NCBI GenBank assembly: GCA_022826195.1
Contig: JAJDVI010000068.1
Location: forward strand, 1-55,151
DNA: 55,151 bases
Direction of reading: 5' to 3'
From: Acidobacteriota bacterium
Lineage (GTDB): Bacteria > Acidobacteriota > Vicinamibacteria > Marinacidobacterales > Marinacidobacteraceae
Part shown: positions 1-8,290 of the stretch, piece after piece
Layout of the letters: each line of letters starts with the position of its first letter
Numbering within the stretch: the first letter of the stretch is position 1
Translations under genes and position numbers: made by a program
The notes under the pieces: model-generated
Databases searched by the model: none
Told to the model about the DNA's origin: nothing
Seen by the model: only the letters and a program-made list of their open reading frames with translations

Positions 1-432
1 GGGATCGCGCCCACGGCGATGCGCAAAAGCACTAGCAAAAGGGGGGGTGGCTCTAGTTGCGTGGCAGAACGGCTCCGGAGTGGCCCCGCAGCCGTGCTTT
101 CCTCGCCGGAGCCGGGCCAGGATCGCGCCTCGGGCCGGAGACTCCCGGCGAGACGGCGATGCGGGTCGGTGGCGCGCCGTCTCCCGATCCGCCGACCGCC
201 GTGATCGTCGAGAAGGGCCCGTTCGTCCGCGTCACGGCGGCGGTCGTGGTCCAGAGGCGGCGCACCGGGCAGCGGTCCGAAGGTGTTGTATGTTCCCGCC
301 GCTGCTCCACCCGGTGCGGCTCGCGGTCCCGGATCCCGTCGGCCGGTGCGCTCGAGAGTGCTCGAACTTCCCGCCCTTGCCCGTTCGGATTCGGGACTGC
401 CGGGCCGTTGAGGAAGTGGCCCCAGACGTGAC

Positions 433-458
433 CCCCGTTTTCGGGGATCGTGTATACT
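433..458 (+). promoter_or_regulatory. Possible promoter with hairpin upstream of the DUF917 gene
   Basis: A TATACT hexamer at 453-458 matches the sigma70 -10 consensus in five of six positions. No good -35 box lies 16-18 bases upstream. Instead there is a short perfect hairpin, CCCCG-TTTT-CGGGG (433-446). The start of the next gene is about 155 bases downstream, so this would give a long leader. Weak candidate. Confidence 0.25.
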
Positions 459-512
459 CGCCCGCAATAACAACGACTTACGAGGGGTCTGCGGCGGTCC
501 TGCGGGCCGCGT

Positions 513-540
513 GCCGACCGGAGGTCGGCGTTCCAAGCCG
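513..540 (+). repeat. Dispersed hairpin repeat, copy 1
   Basis: Perfect inverted repeat GCCGACC-GGA-GGTCGGC followed by GTTCCAAGCCG. The same architecture, with different but still pairing arms, recurs in other intergenic regions of this window. It lies about 75 bases before the DUF917 gene. Confidence 0.7.
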
Positions 541-615
541 GTGGTGCTACCACGACGAATGGAGGGATCCGGGTGGACGGCCGAACCGATCCGATCCGCT
601 AGCATCGCCCGCCGC

Positions 616-1701
616 ATGACGCCCGGCGCCCGCGAACTTACGGCCACCGAGATCGAGGACCTCGCCGCCGGCGCCTGGATCCTCGGGGCAGGGGGCGGGG
701 GGAACCCCTACCACTCGCTGCTGAACCTGCGGGCGGAGGCCGCACGCGGGTTCCGGCCGGTCGTGATCCCCGCCGAATCGCTCGCCGACGACGACGTGGT
801 GGCGGTGGTCTCGACCATGGGGGCGCCGCTGGTGGGTGAGGAGCGGCTCCCCGACCCCGACGTCGCCGCCCGCCCGGTCCAGGTGCTCGCGGAGCGTCTC
901 GGCCGGCCCTTCGCCGCGGTCATGTCGCTCGAGATCGGCGGGTCGAACTCGCTCCAGAGCTTCCAGGTCGCGGCCCGCACCGGCCTCCCGGTGGTGGACG
1001 CCGACTGCATGGGCCGGGCGTTTCCGGAGGCCCAGATGACCACCTTCGCGATCGCCGGGCTCCGGAACTACCCCTTCTGCCTCGCCGACATCCGGGACAA
1101 CGTCGTGATCGTGGAGCGCGCCGCGAGCTGGCAGTGGCAGGAGCGGCTCGGACGGGTGGCGGTGACCGAGGTCGGCTCCATCGCCGCCACCGCGAAGGCT
1201 CCGCGGACCGGCCGGGAGATCAAGGACCACGCGATCCTGGGCTCGGTCACCCGGGCCACCCGGATCGGCGCCGCCGTCCGCCGCGCCCGGGAACGGGGCG
1301 ACGATCCCGTGGACGCGGTCCTCGCCTCGGAGGGGGGCCTGCTGCTCTTCACCGGCAAGGTGTCCGACATGGAACGGCGCACCACCCGCGGCTTCCTCCG
1401 GGGGGTGGCCACCATCGCGGGACTGGGAGCCGACCGCGGGTCCACGATGAAGCTCCACTTCCAGAACGAGTTCGCCGTGGCCTTCCGGGACGGCGAGCCG
1501 GCCGGAATGACGCCGGACATCCTCACCGTGGTGGACTCGTCGACGGGCGAGGCACTCGGCACCGAAGTCATCGCCTACGGGCAGCGGGTCCGGGTGATCG
1601 CGCTCGAGTCCCCCAAGGCCCTCCAGACCGAGGCAGGGCTCGAACTGGTGGGACCCCGCGCCTTCGGCTTCGATCTCGACTTCAGGCCGCTGTTCCCGTG
1701 A
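616..1701 (+). CDS. DUF917 family protein (hydantoinase / S-methyl-thiohydantoin desulfurase-like)
   Basis: A 361-residue protein with the DUF917 signature. It has a glycine-rich N-terminus (ILGAGGGGNPY), an EIGGSNS motif, a VDADCMGRAFPE motif and a VSDMERRTTRGF stretch. DUF917 proteins are cytoplasmic relatives of hydantoin-cleaving enzymes and often sit beside HyuA-type genes; here an HyuA-like gene lies 3.5 kb downstream. The start was placed at the ATG just before the first conserved segment, because the 35 residues of open frame upstream look like intergenic DNA and include the hairpin repeat. No clear ribosome binding site is visible. The stop overlaps the GTG of the transporter gene (GTGA), so the two are probably co-translated. 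The substrate cannot be read from sequence. Confidence 0.85.
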   Translation: MTPGARELTATEIEDLAAGAWILGAGGGGNPYHSLLNLRAEAARGFRPVVIPAESLADDDVVAVVSTMGAPLVGEERLPDPDVAARPVQVLAERLGRPFAAVMSLEIGGSNSLQSFQVAARTGLPVVDADCMGRAFPEAQMTTFAIAGLRNYPFCLADIRDNVVIVERAASWQWQERLGRVAVTEVGSIAATAKAPRTGREIKDHAILGSVTRATRIGAAVRRARERGDDPVDAVLASEGGLLLFTGKVSDMERRTTRGFLRGVATIAGLGADRGSTMKLHFQNEFAVAFRDGEPAGMTPDILTVVDSSTGEALGTEVIAYGQRVRVIALESPKALQTEAGLELVGPRAFGFDLDFRPLFP

Positions 1702-2963
1702 GCGGCCCCGCCGGGACTCCGGCGCCCACCAGCGCCGCATCCGGCGGCGCCGTGAAGCCGGCCCTCCGGGTCGGCGAGTTCGTCCCGCTCGCCGCCCTCC
1801 TCATGTCGCTCGTGGCGCTCGCGATCGACACGATGCTTCCGGCGCTGCCCGTGATCGGCGAGGACCTCGGTGTGGCTCGCCGCAACGACGTCCAGTTCGT
1901 CATCACGGCGCTCTTCGTCGGGCTCGGCCTGGGCCAGCTCGTCTTCGGCCCGCTCTCGGACCGGGTCGGACGCCGGCCCGCGATCCACGCCGGCCTGGTC
2001 CTGTTCATGACCGGGTGCCTGATGAGCATCCTCGCTCCCACGTTCGAGGTGATGATCGCGGGCCGGGTCCTGCAGGGCGTGGGAGCGGCGGGACCGCGCG
2101 TCGTGACGCTGGCTCTCGTGCGCGACCAGTACGAGGGGCGCCGGATGGCCCGTCTCATGTCGTTCGTGCTGGCGGTGTTCATCTTCATTCCCACGATCGC
2201 GCCGGCGCTTGGGCAGGCGATCCTCTGGGTGGCGAGCTGGCGCGCGATCTTTACGACGTTCCTCGCCATCGCCGCGATCGCCTTCGCGTGGTTCGCGCTA
2301 CGCCAGCCGGAGACCCTTCCCGCGGCGCGCCGGCGGTCTTTCGCTCCCCGCGCCATCGGAAGAGGCGTTCTCGAAGTCCTCGGGATCCGTTCGGCGCTCG
2401 GGTTCACGCTCGCCAGCGGCTTCGTGTTCGCGCCGTTCATCGCCTACCTGAGTTCCGCCCAGCAGATCTTCCAGGAGGCCTACACGACCGGCGCGCTCTT
2501 TCCGGTCTTCTTCGGTGGACTCGCGCTTGCCGTCGGAGGGGCCTCGCTCGTGAACGGCCGCCTGGTGATGAAGCACGGGATGCGCCGGCTCTCGATGGGG
2601 GCGGCTGCCTCCACGGTGCTGATCTCGATCCCCATGTGGATGCTCACCTTCGTCTTCGCGGGACTCCCGCCGCTGTGGCTGTTCACCGTCTACCTTCTTG
2701 CCATCTTCTTCGCCTTCGGGCTCCTCTTCGCCAACCTCAACGCGCTGGCCATGGAGCCGCTCGGCCACCTCGCGGGCGTGGGATCGTCGGTGGTGTCGTC
2801 GCTGGCGGTATTCGTCGCGGTGCCGCTGGGAACGCTCGTGGGTCTCAGCTTCGACGGGACCATGTACACCCAGATCGCCGCGTTCGGCGTCTTCGGGGCG
2901 GTGGGTTTCGCGGCGATGCGCTGGGCCGCTGGAGGTGGCGCCGCGGAACCGGGTTCCGTCTAG
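1698..2963 (+). CDS. MFS transporter, Bcr/CflA-like drug efflux type
   Basis: A 421-residue inner-membrane protein with about twelve hydrophobic segments. The family loop between helices 2 and 3 is present (GPLSDRVGRRP), as is a helix-4 to helix-5 region (AGRVLQGVGAAGPRVVTLALVRD) typical of the Bcr/CflA drug:H+ antiporters. The opening segment LLMSLVALAIDTMLPALP is also characteristic. The GTG at 1698 overlaps the upstream stop codon as GTGA. A GTG at 1752, closer to the first helix, is the alternative and would remove 18 low-complexity residues. It likely exports or imports a metabolite handled by the DUF917 protein or a toxic compound; the substrate is unknown. Its stop shares a CTAG tetranucleotide with the convergent decarboxylase gene. 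Confidence 0.85.
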   Translation: MSGPAGTPAPTSAASGGAVKPALRVGEFVPLAALLMSLVALAIDTMLPALPVIGEDLGVARRNDVQFVITALFVGLGLGQLVFGPLSDRVGRRPAIHAGLVLFMTGCLMSILAPTFEVMIAGRVLQGVGAAGPRVVTLALVRDQYEGRRMARLMSFVLAVFIFIPTIAPALGQAILWVASWRAIFTTFLAIAAIAFAWFALRQPETLPAARRRSFAPRAIGRGVLEVLGIRSALGFTLASGFVFAPFIAYLSSAQQIFQEAYTTGALFPVFFGGLALAVGGASLVNGRLVMKHGMRRLSMGAAASTVLISIPMWMLTFVFAGLPPLWLFTVYLLAIFFAFGLLFANLNALAMEPLGHLAGVGSSVVSSLAVFVAVPLGTLVGLSFDGTMYTQIAAFGVFGAVGFAAMRWAAGGGAAEPGSV

Positions 2964-4381
2964 CCGCCTGCGGGATCGGCCGCCAGCTCATCCGCGGCTT
3001 CCCGGCCGAACTTCGCGATGGCCTCCAGGGTTTCCCGGACGTCGTCCCAGGTCGTCGTGTGATTCAGGATGCAGAGCCGCAGCGTGAAGGCCCCCCGGAC
3101 GAGCGTCGAGGAAACGAGCGCGGGCTCTTCCCAGAAGACGCGCGCGAGCACCTTCCGGTTCACCCGCTCCAGCGCCGCCGCGCCGAGCGTTTCGGAGGGG
3201 TTGGCCCGGAAACACAGGATGCCGAGCTGCGCGGGGCTGATCATCTCGAGGTCGGGACTCGCCTCGACGAAGTCCTGGCCCTGGGCGGCCAGATCGATCC
3301 CCTGCTGCACGGCGTTGCGGAAGGCAGCCATGCCGAACGTCTGAACCGACATCCAGACCTTCAGGGCGCGGAAAGCGCGGCTCGTCTGCAGGTTGCGGTC
3401 CACGAGGTTCGGGTGGTTGGCGCCCCAGACGGTGTCCTGCAGGACGTCCGGCCGGACGGCAAAGGCGTTCTCGAGGGTGCGGATGTCCTTCACGAGGAGG
3501 CAGCCGGCCTCATAGCCCTGGAAGAACCACTTGTGCGGGTCCAGCGCCACCGAGTCCGCCCGCTCGATGCCCCGCAGCAGGCGCTTTCCGTCCTCCGTCA
3601 GCATCGCGAAGCCCCCGTAGGCGGCGTCCACGTGGAGCCAGAGTTTCTCGGCGGCGGCGGTATCGGCCAACTCGGCGAGCGGGTCCACGGCGCCGGTGCT
3701 GGCGGATCCCGCGTTGGCGGAGATCACGATCGGATCCAGCCCCGCGGCACGGTCCTTCCGGATCGCCGCCCGGAGCGCCTCCACATCCAGACCCTGAAGT
3801 CCGCGGCTCGGGAGTACGCGGATGCGTTCGGAGTCCACGCCCACGACCCGCGCCGCCCGGGCGATCGCGCCGTGCGTCTGATCGCTCAGATAGACGACGG
3901 GGCGCTCCGGATTCCCGGCGCCCTCGCGAGCCGCAATGAAGGCGTTCAGCGTGGCGGAGGACCCGCCGCTGGCGAAGATGCCGCTGGCGCCCTCGGGATA
4001 TCCGAGCCAGCGCCGAAACCACTCCAGGACGACGAGCTCCACCTGGCTGGGGCCGCTCGCCACCAGCCAGTTGATGGCGTTGATGTTGTATCCCGCGGCG
4101 AGAAAGTCCGCGAGCACCCCGGGCCAGGTCGGGGAGGAGGGAACGAAGGCGAAACAGCGCGGGTGGTCGAGGCGCGTTGCGAACCGGAGCACTTCCCGCT
4201 CGGCTCGCCGGAGGACGTCTCCCGCGGGTTGCCCGTCCTCGGGAGGATCTTCCAGGAGCGAATCCTCCAGCGCCTCGCGAAAGTCTCCGTCCCAGGCGTC
4301 CTGGGAATGCAGCCCCTCGATGCGCCGGACCAGAATCTCCGCGGCCTCCCCGGCGAGTTCCCGCATGAAGTCGGGCGACAT
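2960..4381 (-). CDS. PLP-dependent group II decarboxylase (aromatic-amino-acid decarboxylase family)
   Basis: A 473-residue fold-type I PLP enzyme. Visible landmarks are the cofactor-stacking His (SDQTH, about residue 170), the ring-nitrogen Asp in HVDAAYGG (about 252) and the Schiff-base Lys in LDPHKWFFQ (about 284). The substrate-pocket segment NPSETLG and the C-terminal domain are intact, so the enzyme should be active. It would decarboxylate an amino acid (aromatic, or glutamate-like) to an amine in the cytoplasm. I chose the ATG at 4381 because the family alignment begins with the MSPDFMRELAGEA helix; an upstream ATG at 4525 would add 48 low-complexity residues. It is convergent with the transporter gene. 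Substrate specificity is not predictable from the sequence. Confidence 0.85.
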   Translation of the reverse strand: MSPDFMRELAGEAAEILVRRIEGLHSQDAWDGDFREALEDSLLEDPPEDGQPAGDVLRRAEREVLRFATRLDHPRCFAFVPSSPTWPGVLADFLAAGYNINAINWLVASGPSQVELVVLEWFRRWLGYPEGASGIFASGGSSATLNAFIAAREGAGNPERPVVYLSDQTHGAIARAARVVGVDSERIRVLPSRGLQGLDVEALRAAIRKDRAAGLDPIVISANAGSASTGAVDPLAELADTAAAEKLWLHVDAAYGGFAMLTEDGKRLLRGIERADSVALDPHKWFFQGYEAGCLLVKDIRTLENAFAVRPDVLQDTVWGANHPNLVDRNLQTSRAFRALKVWMSVQTFGMAAFRNAVQQGIDLAAQGQDFVEASPDLEMISPAQLGILCFRANPSETLGAAALERVNRKVLARVFWEEPALVSSTLVRGAFTLRLCILNHTTTWDDVRETLEAIAKFGREAADELAADPAGG

Positions 4382-4610
4382 CCGGAGACCGTCGCGCCCC
4401 TCGCGGGCGACTGAGGGCGACGGGGAGCCCGGCCGCTCGGTTCGACCGGGATGTTGTCCACCGTTGCCCGAGTGCCCGTCCACCGCGCGTCTCCTTCCGC
4501 CAACGTCGCCGTTTGCGCCCCGCATCCTATTCGGAGCGGCGTCGTTTTGAAACGCCGAGAATTGGTAGTGATGCGGAGCCGCCCGCGGGCCCCCTCCAGG
4601 TGACCGTGGG

Positions 4611-5099
4611 TCAGCCGGCCCCGCCGCTTGCTCCTTCGATCCGCTCCGCCAGACGGGCGAGTTGCTCGATGCATTTCCCCCAGCCGTCCACGAAACCCAT
4701 GTCCGCGTGTTTCCGGCGGTCCTCGGCGTTCTTGTGAAGCGCGACGGCGGTGTACTTCGTGCCCTCGGGGTGTTCCTCCAGGGTGATGACCGCGGTGAAG
4801 AACGACTCCTCGTTGGGACGCCAACCGCCGCGGAGGGCGTCCGTGAACACGATGCGCCGGTTCTCCACGACTTCCAGAAAACACCCTTCGCCCCCGAACT
4901 CCGTGCCGTCCTCGAGACGCATCACCGTGTCGAAGGCGCCGCCGGGGCAGAATTCGTGCTTCTTGACGATCGTGACCACCGGCGCCGGCGCCCACCACCG
5001 CGCCAACAACTCCGGATCCTTCCATGCCGCCCAGATCGCGGCCGGAGGCGCCTTGATGATGCGGGATACGGTGAGGTCGGTGGTGTCGTTCGGCGTCAA
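4611..5099 (-). CDS. SRPBCC / AHSA1-type lipid- or ligand-binding protein
   Basis: A 162-residue single-domain protein of the START/Bet v1-like superfamily. The hallmarks are VSRIIKAPPAAIWAAWKDPE near the N-terminus, LLARWWAP, a GGAFDTVMRLEDG strand, and a C-terminal helix with GFVDGWGKCIEQLARL. Such proteins bind hydrophobic ligands or act as Aha1-like co-chaperones. No ATG starts near the conserved domain. A TTG at 5099 lies five bases after a good AGGAGAG Shine-Dalgarno, which I take as the start. The open frame continues upstream to 5294, but that part lacks homology and runs into the divergent HyuA-like gene. Confidence 0.8.
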   Translation of the reverse strand: MTPNDTTDLTVSRIIKAPPAAIWAAWKDPELLARWWAPAPVVTIVKKHEFCPGGAFDTVMRLEDGTEFGGEGCFLEVVENRRIVFTDALRGGWRPNEESFFTAVITLEEHPEGTKYTAVALHKNAEDRRKHADMGFVDGWGKCIEQLARLAERIEGASGGAG

Positions 5100-5104
5100 G
5101 TCGT

Positions 5105-5111
5105 CTCTCCT
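5105..5111 (-). promoter_or_regulatory. Shine-Dalgarno that fixes a TTG start
   Basis: On the minus strand AGGAGAG precedes TTG (5099) by five bases. It is one of the clearest ribosome binding sites in the window and argues for the short form of the SRPBCC gene. Confidence 0.6.
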
Positions 5112-5193
5112 GGGCGGCGGAGCCGTCTTCGATGCGGTCAGCGGACCGATCCTACCGAGGTGCATAGCCCCGTGAGCCCCGGAAGTGACTGAG

Positions 5194-6729
5194 ATGCCGG
5201 CCGGCCGCGTCGGCGTGGACGTCGGCGGCACCCACACCGACGCGGTCCTGATGCGTGGCGGAGAGGTGCTCGCCGAGGTGAAGGCCCGGACCACGGAGGA
5301 CGTGACGTCCGGAGTGGTGGCGGCGCTTCAGGGTGTGCTGGGGGATCGTGATGCGGTCTCCGGCGTTGCCCGGGTGGTCATCGGGACGACGCACTTCACG
5401 AACGCGGTGCTCACCGGGACGGGACTCGCCCGGGTGGCGGCGCTCCGGGTGGGGCTCCCGGCGAGCGCGTCCCTGCCGCCGTTCTGCGACTGGCCCGAGC
5501 GGCTCGCCGGCATCGTGCGCGGACCGGTCTTCATGGTCGCGGGAGGCCACGAGTGCGACGGGCGCCCCATCGTGCCACTCGACGAGAAGGCGGTCGCGGT
5601 GGCGGGACGGGAGATGCGGAAGTCCGGTTTCGATGAGGTCGCCCTCAGCGCCGTGTTCGCTCCGCTCGACGGGAGCGCAGAGGCGCGCGCCGCGGAGATC
5701 CTGCAGGATGTCCATCCGGACGCCTCGATCACCGAGTCCCGCCGGCTCGGGAGGATCGGTCTCCTCGGGCGGGAGAGCGCGGGACTGCTGAACGCCGCGC
5801 TGCGGCCGCTCGCGGCCCGCGTCACCAGGGCGTTCGCCGAGGCCGCGGCCGCTGTCGGGACGGACGCGCCCCTCTTCATCGCCCGGAACGACGGGACGAT
5901 CGCGAGCGCAGGCGCGGCGGCCGACTTCCCGGTGCTGAGCCTTTCCTCCGGGCCCACGAACAGCATGACGGGGGCGGCGTTCTTGTCCGGCGCGTCGGAG
6001 GGCGTGGTCGTGGACGTCGGGGGGACCACGACCGACGTGGGCTATCTCCGGGCGGGGTTCCCCCGGGAGGCGCCGCGCGAGGTGGAGGTCGGCGGGGTTC
6101 GCACGCTCTTCCGGATGCCGGACCTGCTGTCCATCGCGCTCGGGGGAGGGAGCCTGGTGTCCGGGGACGGCGGCGCCGTGGGCCCGCAGAGCGTCGGGTT
6201 CCGGCTCGCGGAGGAGGGGCTCGTCTTCGGGGGGAGTGTCCCGACGGCGACCGATTTCGGCGTCGCCGCCGGCTGGGCCGCGATCGGGGACGCCTCGCGG
6301 ACCGCCGGGCTCTCGCGCGCGAGCGTGGGCCGCTTCACCGAGGTGGTGAGGGACCGCATCGCCGAGGCGGTGGACCGGATGAAGCCGGACGCCAGGGAGT
6401 GTCCGCTACTTGCGGTCGGAGGCGGCGCTTTCCTGGTTCCGTCCGGGCTGGAGGGGATTTCCGAAACCGTCAACGTGCCTCACGCGGGGGTCGCGAACGC
6501 GGTGGGCGCCGCGATCGCGCGGATCGGCGGGGAGGTGGACAAGGTCTTCCACGACGTGGGGCGGGACGAGGCCTTTCGGCTTGCCGCCGGAGAAGCCGAA
6601 GCGCGGGCGGTGGCCGCCGGGGCGGATCCCGGCGGGTTGGAGATCGTCGAGCGCGAGGACCTGCCGCTGGCCTACCTGCCGGGCGACGCGCGGCGGGTGC
6701 GGGTGCGGGTGGTGGGGGAGGCGGGGTAG
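5194..6729 (+). CDS. Hydantoinase/oxoprolinase family protein (HyuA-like)
   Basis: A 511-residue protein of the HyuA/oxoprolinase group. It has an N-terminal actin-like ATPase segment (VGVDVGGTHTDAVL), the family motif IGTTHFTNAV, a second phosphate-binding element (VVVDVGGTTTDVGYL) and the glycine loop ALGGGSLVSG. These enzymes open five-membered cyclic amides such as hydantoin or 5-oxoproline with ATP. The protein is shorter than full oxoprolinase (about 1200 residues) and has no HyuB partner nearby. Together with the DUF917 gene it suggests metabolism of a hydantoin-like ring. The start is ATG 5194 with GGAAG eight bases upstream; GTG 5185 is an alternative. It is divergent from the SRPBCC gene. 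Confidence 0.85.
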   Translation: MPAGRVGVDVGGTHTDAVLMRGGEVLAEVKARTTEDVTSGVVAALQGVLGDRDAVSGVARVVIGTTHFTNAVLTGTGLARVAALRVGLPASASLPPFCDWPERLAGIVRGPVFMVAGGHECDGRPIVPLDEKAVAVAGREMRKSGFDEVALSAVFAPLDGSAEARAAEILQDVHPDASITESRRLGRIGLLGRESAGLLNAALRPLAARVTRAFAEAAAAVGTDAPLFIARNDGTIASAGAAADFPVLSLSSGPTNSMTGAAFLSGASEGVVVDVGGTTTDVGYLRAGFPREAPREVEVGGVRTLFRMPDLLSIALGGGSLVSGDGGAVGPQSVGFRLAEEGLVFGGSVPTATDFGVAAGWAAIGDASRTAGLSRASVGRFTEVVRDRIAEAVDRMKPDARECPLLAVGGGAFLVPSGLEGISETVNVPHAGVANAVGAAIARIGGEVDKVFHDVGRDEAFRLAAGEAEARAVAAGADPGGLEIVEREDLPLAYLPGDARRVRVRVVGEAG

Positions 6730-6774
6730 GGGAGCGGGTCTCGCGCGCTCGGCGCCAGTCGGCGGAGCGTGTTT

Positions 6775-6823
6775 CGCTGCGCGTTGCGCAGCGATGCCGG
6801 CCGGAGGCCGGCGCTCCGAGCCT
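6775..6823 (+). repeat. Dispersed two-hairpin repeat, copy 2
   Basis: Two perfect palindromes in series: CGCTGCGC-GTT-GCGCAGCG (6775-6793), then after AT the second, GCCGGCC-GGA-GGCCGGC, followed by GCTCCGAGCC. The element lies between the convergent HyuA-like and M20 genes and touches the M20 stop codon, so it may also act as a bidirectional terminator. There is no T-tract. Confidence 0.7.
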
Positions 6824-8123
6824 AGCCCGCGTTGCGGAGGAGGTAGTCCACCAGCAGGTTGGACATCACCCGCATGCCGATGGCCACCGAGGCGTTGTCG
6901 GCGCGGAAGAACGGGGAGTGGTGCGGCCCCGTCGTAGTTCCCTCGCGGTGGACGCCCAGCCGGTAGAAGAAGCCGGGCACCTCGTTCGCGAAGTAGGCGA
7001 AGTCCTCGCCGCCCATCGTCGGGTCGAGTTCCTGCGTGTTCTCCACCCCGACGAGTTCCCGCACCGTGCCGATCATTTCGGCGGTGAGCTCGCGGTCGTT
7101 GATGGTGGCCGGGGTGCCGCGATCGTAGTTGAGCGAATAGGAGCCGCCGCCGGAGGTCGTGATTCCGTCCAGCACCTCGGCCATGCGCGCTTCCACGAGG
7201 TCCCGGACATCCGGATCGTAGGTGCGGACCGTCCCCTCGATGGCTACCGACTCGGGAATGATGTTGAAGCGCTGGCCCCCGTGGACCATGCCGACCGTCA
7301 CCACCACCGGCTGGAGGGGATGCACGTTCCGGGACGCGATGGTCTGGAGCGAGAGGATGGCCTGGGAGGCCATGACGACGGGGTCCACGCCCGCCTGCGG
7401 CTGCGCCCCGTGGGTCTGGACACCAGTGATGGTCGCCTTGAAGTGGTCCACCGCGGCGAGCGCCGGTCCCGGCGTGTATCCGATCACTCCGAGCGGCAGT
7501 CCGGAAAGCGTGTGGAGGCCGAAGATCGCCTGGGGCCGCGGATCGTCGAAGACGCCCTCCGCGACCATCATTTCCGCGCCGCCGTCTTCGCCCGGCGGCG
7601 GTCCCTCCTCGGCGGGCTGGAAGATGAACAGGATCGTGCCGGGGATGTCCTCGCGCATTCCGGCGAGCACGGAGGCCACGCCGTACTGGACCGCGGTGTG
7701 GACGTCGTGGCCGCAGGCGTGCATCACGCCGACCTCCTGGTCGTTGTAGGTGGTGCGCACCCTGGATGCGAAGGGGAGATCGGTGTCTTCGGTGACCGGC
7801 AGCGCATCCATGTCGGCGCGTACCGCCACGACCGCTCCGGGCTTCCCGCCCTTCAGCACCCCGACGACGCCGGTGTGCGCGATCCCCTCGCGCACCTCGT
7901 CGAAGCCGAGCTCGCGGAGATGTTCGGCCACCATCCGCGCCGTCTCGAACTCGCGGTTCCCGAGTTCGGGGAACTCATGGATGTGTTCCCGGAAGGCGAC
8001 CGTCTCCGCTTCGAAGCGGGACACCGCCTCCTGGATGCGGCCGTCCCAGGCGCCGACTTCCTGGGCGGCGGCCGGCGCCGCGAGGGCGGTGAGCAGAGCG
8101 AAAATGGCGATGCGGTGGAACAT
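6822..8123 (-). CDS. Secreted M20-family amidohydrolase / metallopeptidase
   Basis: A 433-residue enzyme with a Sec signal peptide (FALLTALAAPAAAQ, cleaved after about residue 20). It belongs to the M20 group containing N-acyl-amino-acid and IAA-conjugate amidohydrolases. The metal ligands are recognisable: Cys and His in HACGHDVHTA, Glu in FQPAEEGPP, His in FGLHTLSG and a C-terminal His in GPHHSPFF. The lid/dimerisation domain (HFKATITGVQTHGAQPQAG) is present. It probably hydrolyses N-acylated amino acids in the periplasm. The start is ATG 8123, supported by GGAGGT four bases upstream (8128-8133). The open frame extends to 8318 without homology. Confidence 0.9.
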   Translation of the reverse strand: MFHRIAIFALLTALAAPAAAQEVGAWDGRIQEAVSRFEAETVAFREHIHEFPELGNREFETARMVAEHLRELGFDEVREGIAHTGVVGVLKGGKPGAVVAVRADMDALPVTEDTDLPFASRVRTTYNDQEVGVMHACGHDVHTAVQYGVASVLAGMREDIPGTILFIFQPAEEGPPPGEDGGAEMMVAEGVFDDPRPQAIFGLHTLSGLPLGVIGYTPGPALAAVDHFKATITGVQTHGAQPQAGVDPVVMASQAILSLQTIASRNVHPLQPVVVTVGMVHGGQRFNIIPESVAIEGTVRTYDPDVRDLVEARMAEVLDGITTSGGGSYSLNYDRGTPATINDRELTAEMIGTVRELVGVENTQELDPTMGGEDFAYFANEVPGFFYRLGVHREGTTTGPHHSPFFRADNASVAIGMRVMSNLLVDYLLRNAG

Positions 8124-8290
8124 GGAGACCTCCGTCGAAACGGGCGGCGAGTGTACCGGGGGGACGCCAGTCCGCCGACTCGGACGAGTACAGTGCGGCT
8201 CGGTCGGCAGTAGCCTAAGACCAGTTAGCGGCGACGCAGGTTTCCCCGTGGTCACAGCATCAGGACGCGGCTTGTCGTCGCTGACAGCGG

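Larger units (their letters stand above)
1..615. other. Non-coding left end
   Basis: I see no convincing gene in this stretch. Several GC-rich open frames run through it on both strands, but they are arginine, proline and serine rich, mutually overlapping and without recognisable domains. The visible content is a TATACT hexamer near 453 with a small hairpin before it, and a copy of the dispersed hairpin repeat at 513-540. The rest is unassigned. Confidence 0.5.

Noticed and set aside
53..553. Minus-strand open frame of 166 codons at the left end
   Set aside because: No domain, no ribosome binding site, atypical arginine/proline composition, and it includes a copy of the intergenic hairpin repeat.
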